16,220 nucleotides of DNA from an uncultured Prevotella sp. (GTDB lineage Bacteria; Bacteroidota; Bacteroidia; Bacteroidales; Bacteroidaceae): assembly GCA_934230965.1 (NCBI GenBank), contig CAKQFW010000021.1:1-16220 (forward strand), given 5' to 3'. Of the stretch, positions 7,628 to 13,256 are shown piece by piece. Numbering within the stretch: the stretch's first letter is position 1; every line of letters starts with the position of its first letter. Below the pieces are notes generated by a model, which searched no databases, had not been told where the DNA came from, and worked only from the letters and a program-made list of their open reading frames with translations. The translations under genes and the position numbers were made by a program.

Positions 7628-8500
7628 ATGTCTCAAGGTAAAACCTCTACTCATAACACACCCAATCGCCGTAAACCGACGCGTCAGCGCCGTTCGGGTA
7701 AGCATTCTTGGTTGTCGAATTTGTTCGGACAGCACATGCGCATGGGGTGGTGGATAGGCGGTTCTTTGGCGGCCTTGCTCTATGCATGGCTGTTCTATTA
7801 CTTTTTTGTTAGTCCTACGGGCTTTCGTTGGCGTGCATTGTTTGGCGATGCCAACTATCCTAAAGGCTATGAGATACACGGTGTTGACATCTCACACTAT
7901 CAGGGCGAGATTGATTGGGATAAGTTGCGCGATGCCATGATTGAGGGGTATCCGTTGCGCTTTATCATGATAAAGGCTACTGAAGGGTCAACAAAACTGG
8001 ATGATAAGTTTGTAGATAATTTTTATCAGGCTCGCGAAAATGGCTATATTCGTGGCGCTTACCACTTTTGGAGCAATAAGTCGTCGGCCCGCTCTCAGGC
8101 TTATCATTTTCTTGATAAGGTGCATCTGCAAGAGGGCGACCTTCCGCCTGTGCTCGATGTAGAGCATAAACCTGCTGACAAAAGTGTTGAGCAGTTTCAG
8201 CAAGACATCCTTACGTGGCTGCACATTGTTGAAGATAGGTATCATGTAAAGCCCATTCTTTACACTTATTATAAGTTTAAAGAGCAATATCTTAGTACGC
8301 CTGTCTTTGAAGACTATCCTTATTGGATAGCCCACTATTATGTTGACAAAATAGAATATAAAGGTCAATGGAAATTCTGGCAACATACCGACGTGGGTAA
8401 GTTGCCAGGTATAAAGGGTTATGTTGATTTTAATATCTACAATGGCTCTTACTATGACCTTAAAAAACTTACTATTGGCTCACAAGAAAATGTGTGGTGA
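7628..8500 (+). CDS. Membrane-anchored GH25 muramidase (lysozyme)
   Basis: A 290-residue protein. Residues 1-40 are basic and Ser/Thr-rich, followed by one transmembrane helix (about 41-61), then a glycoside hydrolase 25 domain from about 80 to 285. GH25 signatures: HGVDISHYQG (84-93, D87), IKATEG (115-120), GAYHF (143-147), PPVLDVE (173-179, D177 and E179 as the DxE catalytic pair), YWIAHYY, and the end motif WQHTDVGKLPGIKGYVDFNIYNG. GH25 enzymes cut the MurNAc-GlcNAc bond of peptidoglycan. Positive-inside topology would place the catalytic domain in the periplasm, tethered to the inner membrane, which fits wall remodelling by the cell itself and not a phage lysin. Nothing phage-like is nearby. 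Codon use is more AT-rich than in pfp. The stop codon lies inside its terminator hairpin. Confidence 0.93.
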   Translation: MSQGKTSTHNTPNRRKPTRQRRSGKHSWLSNLFGQHMRMGWWIGGSLAALLYAWLFYYFFVSPTGFRWRALFGDANYPKGYEIHGVDISHYQGEIDWDKLRDAMIEGYPLRFIMIKATEGSTKLDDKFVDNFYQARENGYIRGAYHFWSNKSSARSQAYHFLDKVHLQEGDLPPVLDVEHKPADKSVEQFQQDILTWLHIVEDRYHVKPILYTYYKFKEQYLSTPVFEDYPYWIAHYYVDKIEYKGQWKFWQHTDVGKLPGIKGYVDFNIYNGSYYDLKKLTIGSQENVW

Positions 8501-8514
8501 GCCAATAGGTTTTT
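8472..8514 (+). terminator. Rho-independent terminator overlapping the end of the GH25 gene
   Basis: CTATTGGCTCAC (8472-8483) and GTGAGCCAATAG (8497-8508) form a perfect 12-bp stem with a 13-nt loop, followed by five Ts at 8510-8514. The TGA stop codon at 8498-8500 lies in the right arm, so the left arm and loop encode the last residues of the protein. Confidence 0.9.
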
Positions 8515-8531
8515 ATCGTAAACAACCATTA

Positions 8532-8592
8532 TTTATGGGTAAGTGCAAAACTGTTTATGAATAAGCACAGTTATTATTTATAGGTAAGCACA
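8532..8592. repeat. 22/23-bp-period array D (three units) overlapping the prmA 3' end
   Basis: Three units start at 8532, 8554 and 8577 (spacings 22 and 23). They begin TTTATGGGTAAGTGCA, TTTATGAATAAGCACA and TTTATAGGTAAGCACA. The middle core TTAT-GA-ATAA is palindromic. The third unit encodes the last codons of prmA on the minus strand (the stop at 8574-8576 lies at the end of unit 2), so the array has either grown from the gene end or been fixed against it. Confidence 0.75.
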
Positions 8593-9458
8593 AGGCATGC
8601 CCAGTTGTTTGAGCTGTCGCGAAGGGTTTCGCGCAAGTCGTGTTTTTCGGCTTCTTCCAGCAGTAAGGGTATGTCTTCTTCATAGAAGCCACTGAGAATG
8701 AGAGTGGTACCATGACACATCACCTGGATAAAGCTTTCCATATCAGCAATCAAAATGTTGCGGTTTATGTTGGCCATCACCACGTCAAACACGCCACTTA
8801 CGTGGTTTAGTACGGTGGCATTGCCATGCAATACCTCAATGTTTGACACGTTATTCAGCTCGGCATTGTGTCGGGTGTTGTCTACGCTCCATTCATCTAT
8901 GTCGTAAGCCACCACTTTGGCAGCGCCCAACTTTGAGGCTACAATGCCCAAGATGCCTGTTCCGCAGCCACAGTCTAACACGTTTTTATCTTTTAGGTCC
9001 ATCTGAAAAAGATGCGAAACTATCATTTGTGTGGTTTCGTGTGTGCCTGTTCCAAAGGCTTGGCGGGCATCAATAAATATCGACATGGGCAGCTCTGTCG
9101 AGGCTGTCTTCTCGGCTATGGTTTCTGCATCCACACGTTTGGCGTCGTAAATGGTGCATTTGTCTTTTATCTCAATGGGGTCGAAACCGTTTTCTTCCCA
9201 TTCTTTATTCCAGTTTTCGTTAGGGGCAGTCTCCACTTCATAGGTAATGGTGGTGTCGTCGATGGGGAATTCTTCCAGCGCCATGTCTAGTGCGGGCTTG
9301 TTAAACAGCTCAGTTTGCACATAGCCTGTCAGCTCGTCATTGTCGTCGGTAAATGCTTCGCATCCACATTCGCCAGCCATATCTGTCAGCAAGTCTGTCA
9401 CAATGTCTTTCATATCAGCCTTGCAAGTTATATTGAATTTTATCTTTAAATAATCCAT
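8574..9458 (-). CDS. prmA: Ribosomal protein L11 methyltransferase
   Basis: A 294-residue protein from ATG 9458 (MDYLKIKFN); the frame extends two codons further only through a TTG. The N-terminal substrate-recognition domain (about 1-120) ends in the PrmA-specific stretch FIDARQAFGTGTHETTQ. The SAM-binding core then follows with VLDCGCGTGILGIVASKLGAAKVVAYDID (motif I) and VMANINRNIL, the NPPY-like position, which in PrmA reads N-I-N/L. PrmA trimethylates lysines and the N-terminus of L11 in the cytosol. Length is normal for the family. It is convergent with the GH25 gene; no strong terminator of its own is visible in the 73-bp gap, which is occupied by array D. Confidence 0.94.
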   Translation of the reverse strand: MDYLKIKFNITCKADMKDIVTDLLTDMAGECGCEAFTDDNDELTGYVQTELFNKPALDMALEEFPIDDTTITYEVETAPNENWNKEWEENGFDPIEIKDKCTIYDAKRVDAETIAEKTASTELPMSIFIDARQAFGTGTHETTQMIVSHLFQMDLKDKNVLDCGCGTGILGIVASKLGAAKVVAYDIDEWSVDNTRHNAELNNVSNIEVLHGNATVLNHVSGVFDVVMANINRNILIADMESFIQVMCHGTTLILSGFYEEDIPLLLEEAEKHDLRETLRDSSNNWACLVLTYK

Positions 9459-9489
9459 AATCAATTCTTATTATTTTTATTTTTCGCTA

Positions 9490-9497
9490 CAAAAATA
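9490..9497 (-). promoter_or_regulatory. Putative prmA promoter -7 box
   Basis: On the minus strand TATTTTTG matches TAnnTTTG 32 bp upstream of the prmA ATG. No -33 TTTG is seen at the proper distance, so this is a moderate call. Confidence 0.5.
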
Positions 9498-9539
9498 TAA
9501 AAAATAGGGGAAATCCTATCCTCCTTTAGGGTTTTTCCT

Positions 9540-9614
9540 TAATTTTGCATGTAGAAAAGTAGTTATTTTGCATTTGTAAAAGAATGTAGATATCATTTGC
9601 ATTTGGAAAGGAAT
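9540..9614 (+). promoter_or_regulatory. Promoter -7 box within a triplicated TTTGCAT leader repeat
   Basis: TAATTTTG at 9540-9547 fits TAnnTTTG, 72 bp before the ATG at 9620. The sequence around it is repeated imperfectly three times: TTTTGCATGTAGAAAAG (from 9543), TTTTGCATTTGTAAAAG (from 9566) and ATTTGCATTTGGAAAGG (from 9595), with 23 and 29 bp between GCAT cores. Only the first copy has the exact TA spacing of a -7 box; the later two would lie in the leader. Confidence 0.6.
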
Positions 9615-9619
9615 ATATA

Positions 9620-10603
9620 ATGATGAAAAGAGTTAACTTGATATTAATGTTGCTGGCGATGGCTGCGGCCACCGTTACAGCACAGACAGACGATATGTAT
9701 TTTGTACCGAAAAAGGTGAAAAAAGTGCCTGCACCACGGTATGATGCTAACGATGATCGTCCGGCCTACTATGTGGGCAGCAATCGCGACGTCGATGAGT
9801 ATAATCGTCGTCGTGGCTTTCGCAGTTCATACACCACTCTTGCCAACGACTCGTTGCACAATGATGTGATTGATTTTGCTGCGGGCAATGGCGTTTATCC
9901 CGATAGCCTCGGACTGGATACCACCGTTACCTCTCATCGTAAAAACTTTGCTGCATCCGACTATGACGATGCCGACGATTATCGCTATTGTCGCCGTATG
10001 CAGCGTTTTGATGGCTTTTACGACCCCTGGTTCTATGGCTATAGCACCTTCTATGGCCCTTATTACGGCGCTGGCTGGTACGATCCCTGGTATGATCCCT
10101 GGATGTATGGCTACCGTGGCTGGTATGGCCCGTGGCGTTATGGCTACTATGGTTATGGCTGGCCCTATTATTCGTCATGGTATTGGGGCGGCTGGGGATA
10201 TCCCTATTATTGGGGTAGCCATTATTATTGGGGCGCTCCTGTCGTAGCCTATCACCGTGGGCATACGGGCACATTGGGCTACTATGATCGCTCAAACTAT
10301 GCTGGTGGTTCACGCCGAGGCAATAGTGGCAAGGGCAGTAGTCGTTATTCGTCATCTGACAATGGTACGTATCGTGGTCCCAACTCGTCTACGGTGTTTG
10401 GCAGTCGTCGCAACAATACCTCGGGCTTTAATAATGATGGTTTCGGAGGTTCACGCCCCATGCAGTCATCGCCCTCGTTTGGTGGCTCTCGTGGCGGAGG
10501 CTCTTTCGGCGGTGGTGGTGGCTCCTTCGGTGGCGGAGGCGGCTTTGGTGGCAGCCGTGGCTCAGGCATGGGCGGTGGCGGTATGCGCACAGGTCGTCGT
10601 TAA
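9620..10603 (+). CDS. Secreted Tyr/Trp/Gly-rich low-complexity protein, function unknown
   Basis: A 327-residue protein with a signal peptide (about 1-22, MMKRVNLILM...TVTAQ). Residues about 23-125 are charged and Asp/Arg-rich. About 130-215 is extremely rich in Tyr, Trp, Gly and Pro, with repeating WYDPWYDPW, YGPWRYGYYGYGW and YYWGSHYYWG patterns. From about 215 it becomes Ser/Arg/Asn-rich, and the last 40 residues are Gly/Ser/Phe repeats (GGGSFGGGGG) ending GMRTGRR. No catalytic motif or known domain is visible. The aromatic-glycine composition resembles adhesive, cell-surface or phase-separating proteins by composition only. ATG ATG at 9620 gives a clean signal peptide. It sits 71 bp upstream of the OmpP1/FadL-like gene on the same strand with no terminator between, so the two are probably an operon. 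Confidence 0.8.
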   Translation: MMKRVNLILMLLAMAAATVTAQTDDMYFVPKKVKKVPAPRYDANDDRPAYYVGSNRDVDEYNRRRGFRSSYTTLANDSLHNDVIDFAAGNGVYPDSLGLDTTVTSHRKNFAASDYDDADDYRYCRRMQRFDGFYDPWFYGYSTFYGPYYGAGWYDPWYDPWMYGYRGWYGPWRYGYYGYGWPYYSSWYWGGWGYPYYWGSHYYWGAPVVAYHRGHTGTLGYYDRSNYAGGSRRGNSGKGSSRYSSSDNGTYRGPNSSTVFGSRRNNTSGFNNDGFGGSRPMQSSPSFGGSRGGGSFGGGGGSFGGGGGFGGSRGSGMGGGGMRTGRR

Positions 10604-10621
10604 TGCCAATAAAACCGAATG

Positions 10622-10667
10622 AACACCCGATTATAAGTAAACAAAACACCCGAACATAAAGAAACGA
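10622..10667 (+). repeat. 23-bp direct repeat pair between the Tyr-rich gene and the porin gene
   Basis: Two adjacent 23-bp units begin AACACCCGATTATAAGTAAA and AACACCCGAACATAAAGAAA. They fill most of the 71-bp gap and end 7 bp before the next ATG. The period matches the larger arrays in this window, but no clear palindromic core is present, so membership in that class is uncertain. Confidence 0.5.
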
Positions 10668-10674
10668 AAATAAT

Positions 10675-12294
10675 ATGAGAAAAGTTTTTATTAGTGCATG
10701 TTTGCTATCGTTGTTCATGGCAAATGCACATGCACAAGAAACATATGAGAACACAAAATTGGTGGATAACGACCTCAATGGTACGGCTCGTTATGTAGGT
10801 ATGGGTGGCGCGATGGAAGCTTTGGGTGCCGACATCTCTACCATATCAAGCAATCCTGCGGGCATAGGCCTGTTCCGTCATTCGCAAGGTAGCGTGTCGG
10901 CTGGCTTGGTTCAGCAAGACGAGGCTCCCAGTTTCAAGTATGGCAATAAGACCAATATGAGCTTCGACCAGATAGGTTTTGTATATAATTATCGCGAAGG
11001 TCATCGCTCGTTTGTCAGTTTTGCCTTTAATTATCACAAAAGCAAGAATTTTGATTACATCCTATCGGCTGCTGATAAACTGAATGGATCATCGCAAAAC
11101 CGCCTTTCATACATCAAGGCGCTGGGGAATAGAGATGCTACGGGCCTCACTAACATCAATATTGAAAACACTTCAAGCGGCTATCAGGGCACTAATTATT
11201 TCACCTCGCAGCTCGACAATTTGTATTACAATGCGTTGATGTGTAGCCAAGATGGCTTGTTCTACAACAATGCTTCAGGCTATCAGTTTGGCCGTGCAAA
11301 CACGGGTTATATTGGTCAGTACGACTTTAATATGAGCGGAAATCTAAACGACCGCGTATATTTAGGCTTGACCGTTGGCATACACGATGTGCATTATAGG
11401 GGCCAAAGTCTTTACACAGAGCAACTGATTGATGCCAATGATGCCCCTGCAGGCAGCACCACAATCGTCGATGATCGTCGCATTACAGGTACAGGTTTCA
11501 ACGTAGGGGCTGGTGTTATCTTCCGTCCGGTTGAAGATTCGCCGTTCCGTATCGGTCTTTCGGTTATCTCGCCCACTTGGTACGACCTCACTACATCAAA
11601 CAAAACTTATATGGTGAACAACTCAAACTATGTTGGCGCCAATCCTAAATACACAGCTAAAGCGTCATACGACTATAAGGTTTTTACCCCTTGGAAGTTT
11701 GGTGTGAGTGCAGGAACCACCGTTGGACGTATGCTTGCTTTGGGCGCTTCATATGAGTATGCCGACTACAGCCGAATGGATTCGCGTGTAAATGATGGTT
11801 CTTATCGCGACTATTGGGGCGACGTTTACGATAATAGCTATAGCGATAGCGAGATGAACGACCACACCAAGGAAACCCTGAAGGGCGTATCGACCGTGAA
11901 GCTGGGTGCCGAATGTAAAATTCTTGACAACTTTGCTGTGCGTGTGGGTTACAATTATGTGTCGCCCATGTTCAAGAAAGAGGGCTTTAAGAATGGCGGA
12001 CTCGACTCGTATGCCTCTAATTATAGTTCGGCTACCGACTATACCAACTGGAAGAGCACCAATCGTTTCACCGTTGGTTTCGGTTATAGCATCAACAAGT
12101 TTGCTATCGATTTAGCTTACCAATACTCACAAACTGATGGCGAATTCCATCCCTTCATGGATGCTTACACCGATTTTTACCTCAAGAACAGCGCTGGCGT
12201 TATCGAGAAAAACACCCTTGAAAACTATGCCAATGCTGTGAAGGTGAGCAATAAGCGCAACCAGCTTCTGCTTACATTGACCTATACGTTGTAA
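10675..12294 (+). CDS. OmpP1/FadL/TodX-like outer-membrane beta-barrel protein
   Basis: A 539-residue protein with a signal peptide (about 1-21, MRKVFISACLL...NAHAQ). The segment from about residue 36, LNGTARYVGMGGAMEALGAD and ISTISSNPAGIGLFRHSQ, is the N-terminal motif of the OmpP1/FadL/PorV barrel family, whose N-terminus plugs the channel. The rest alternates short polar and aromatic strands typical of a 14-strand barrel and ends in LTLTYTL. Family members pass long-chain fatty acids or other hydrophobic compounds across the outer membrane. In Bacteroidales these proteins are often labelled 'hemin receptor', but I see no haem-specific feature. Substrate unknown. Likely co-transcribed with the Tyr/Trp/Gly-rich secreted protein upstream, suggesting both act at the outer membrane. 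Confidence 0.85.
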   Translation: MRKVFISACLLSLFMANAHAQETYENTKLVDNDLNGTARYVGMGGAMEALGADISTISSNPAGIGLFRHSQGSVSAGLVQQDEAPSFKYGNKTNMSFDQIGFVYNYREGHRSFVSFAFNYHKSKNFDYILSAADKLNGSSQNRLSYIKALGNRDATGLTNINIENTSSGYQGTNYFTSQLDNLYYNALMCSQDGLFYNNASGYQFGRANTGYIGQYDFNMSGNLNDRVYLGLTVGIHDVHYRGQSLYTEQLIDANDAPAGSTTIVDDRRITGTGFNVGAGVIFRPVEDSPFRIGLSVISPTWYDLTTSNKTYMVNNSNYVGANPKYTAKASYDYKVFTPWKFGVSAGTTVGRMLALGASYEYADYSRMDSRVNDGSYRDYWGDVYDNSYSDSEMNDHTKETLKGVSTVKLGAECKILDNFAVRVGYNYVSPMFKKEGFKNGGLDSYASNYSSATDYTNWKSTNRFTVGFGYSINKFAIDLAYQYSQTDGEFHPFMDAYTDFYLKNSAGVIEKNTLENYANAVKVSNKRNQLLLTLTYTL

Positions 12295-12407
12295 TAAGCA
12301 CTCATGATAACCCTTGTTTTTGTGCAAGATGCCCATAAAACAAGGCGATAACAGGCTTGTGATAAGATGATATTAAAGCTATAATATCCTTATAACAACA
12401 TAATGAT

Positions 12408-12466
12408 AAGGTTATAATAATGTGATAAGAGCGTTAATGCTCAACACACATTATTATAACCTTTTT
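12408..12466 (+). terminator. Terminator-like 17-bp perfect hairpin downstream of the porin gene
   Basis: AAGGTTATAATAATGTG (12408-12424) is perfectly complementary to CACATTATTATAACCTT (12447-12463). The 22-nt loop contains a second stem GAGC/GCTC (12429-12432 / 12439-12442). A run of Ts at 12462-12466 follows. It lies 113 bp after the porin stop. The stem is AT-rich and unusually long, so a role other than termination is possible. Confidence 0.65.
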
Positions 12467-12509
12467 CATAATAACTACGCCAAGTATAAAGAGGAACCAA
12501 GGTATCTTA

Positions 12510-12599
12510 AAGTAGGACGGTGGTCTCCGTGCCCCGTCCTCCCGCACCCAAAACATGTTCCCACATGGAGGACGTGGCACGGAGGCCACCGTCCTACTT
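12510..12599. repeat. Long inverted repeat with 33-bp arms (MITE- or REP-like)
   Basis: Left arm 12510-12542 (AAGTAGGACGGTGGTCTCCG...) and right arm 12567-12599 (ending GGCCACCGTCCTACTT) are complementary at 32 of 33 positions, counting one G-U pair, around a 24-nt loop. The arms are GC-rich inside an AT-rich gap. Within the left arm GGACG and CGTCC can pair, so each arm can also fold alone. No transposase and no clear target-site duplication flank it. It resembles the palindromic non-autonomous elements found between genes in many bacteria. Confidence 0.8.
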
Positions 12600-12658
12600 G
12601 GAGGGTGCCGCCACCTCGTGAGATGTGTCAGCCCTAATTTATTTCGTTTGAGAAAGTA

Positions 12659-12984
12659 TTACCGGACAGAAATAAACGTAAATAGAAAAGAGATTGCCTG
12701 TTAATAAGAAGAGATAGCAAGCATATCGTCTCATTACTTGCCCGAGATTACTCCAGTACTTCATAGGGATTACTCCAGTACTTCATAGGAGATTACTCCA
12801 GTACTTTATAGGAGATTACTCCAGTACTTCGTAGGAGATTACTCCAGTACTTGGCCGAGATTACTGCAGTACTTGATGGAGATTACTGCAGTACTTGGGC
12901 CAAGTACTGGCGCTAAGTACTGGCGCACAGATTTTGAGGGTGAACCATATTCATGCTGTTTGGAGTTTTAGCGGACAGCAATAA
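12659..12984. repeat. 17-bp direct repeats bracketing array E
   Basis: TTACCGGACAGAAATAA (12659-12675) and TTAGCGGACAGCAATAA (12968-12984) match at 15 of 17 positions; both are preceded a few bases upstream by GAG and followed by AAAT-rich sequence. They lie on both sides of array E, so the segment may have duplicated or inserted as a unit. They are too imperfect to be a fresh target-site duplication. Confidence 0.5.
12744..12930. repeat. 22/23-bp-period palindrome-core array E (seven direct plus two inverted partial units)
   Basis: Seven direct units start at 12744, 12767, 12789, 12812, 12835, 12857 and 12879, each containing GATTACTCCAGTACTT or GATTACTGCAGTACTT. The core TACTCCAGTA / TACTGCAGTA is a palindrome (perfect in the last two). 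Spacers of about 6 bases vary (CATAGG, TATAGG, CGTAGG, GGCC, GATG, GGGCC). Two shorter units follow at 12902 and 12915 in the opposite orientation (AAGTACTGGCGC). Some unit-length changes of one base occur. It lies between the porin gene and the TonB receptor gene, 327 bp before the latter. Confidence 0.88.
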
Positions 12985-13185
12985 TCATTAAATTTTTAAA
13001 ACACAACAACAAGTAGGTGATTAGAATTTTAATAATGAAAAACAAATATTATCATTTATTCCTTGTCAAAATAATTTTATTTATCTACTTATCTGAGCCG
13101 ATAATAGCCTTTAAAACCTTAATTGACATAAAATATTAAAAGGTGAATGAAGGGCTGCAAGAAGGTAAGTTTTTATGGCAAAGTC

Positions 13186-13215
13186 TTGTTTTTTCTGTTT
13201 TTTTAATTACTTTTG
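13186..13215 (+). promoter_or_regulatory. Promoter of the TonB receptor gene
   Basis: TTG at 13186-13188 and TACTTTTG at 13208-13215 are separated by 19 bp, a full Bacteroidetes-type promoter. The -7 box ends 41 bp upstream of the ATG at 13257. The short leader leaves no room for a cobalamin riboswitch downstream of this start. Confidence 0.75.
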
Positions 13216-13256
13216 CCGCGCCTTATGGCAATATTATTCATTAATTTTTTTATTCT

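Larger units (their letters stand above)
12295..13256. other. Repeat-rich non-coding region before the TonB receptor gene
   Basis: No gene is supported across about 960 bp. In order it holds a 9-bp inverted repeat (CCTTGTTTT 12312-12320 / AAAACAAGG 12337-12345), the terminator-like hairpin at 12408-12466, the 33-bp-arm inverted repeat at 12510-12599, one copy of a 17-bp direct repeat (12659), array E (12744-12930), the second copy (12968), then AT-rich DNA and the receptor promoter. The 71-codon frame at 12422-12637 runs through both hairpins and is not a gene. From 12389 two 22-mers share TTATAA...TGATAAG and may be another degenerate array. Confidence 0.6.

Noticed and set aside
7628..8500. 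Prophage lysin
   Set aside because: The GH25 protein has an N-terminal membrane anchor, and no holin, tail or other phage gene is nearby.
12422..12637. Small plus-strand open frame of 71 codons
   Set aside because: It consists of the hairpin at 12408-12466 and the 33-bp-arm inverted repeat; coding is not plausible.
12744..12930. CRISPR array
   Set aside because: Units are 22-23 bp in total with spacers of only about 6 bases, and no cas genes are present; the other arrays fail in the same way.
12985..13256. Cobalamin riboswitch upstream of the BtuB-like receptor
   Set aside because: I found no B12-box-like sequence and the predicted leader is too short.
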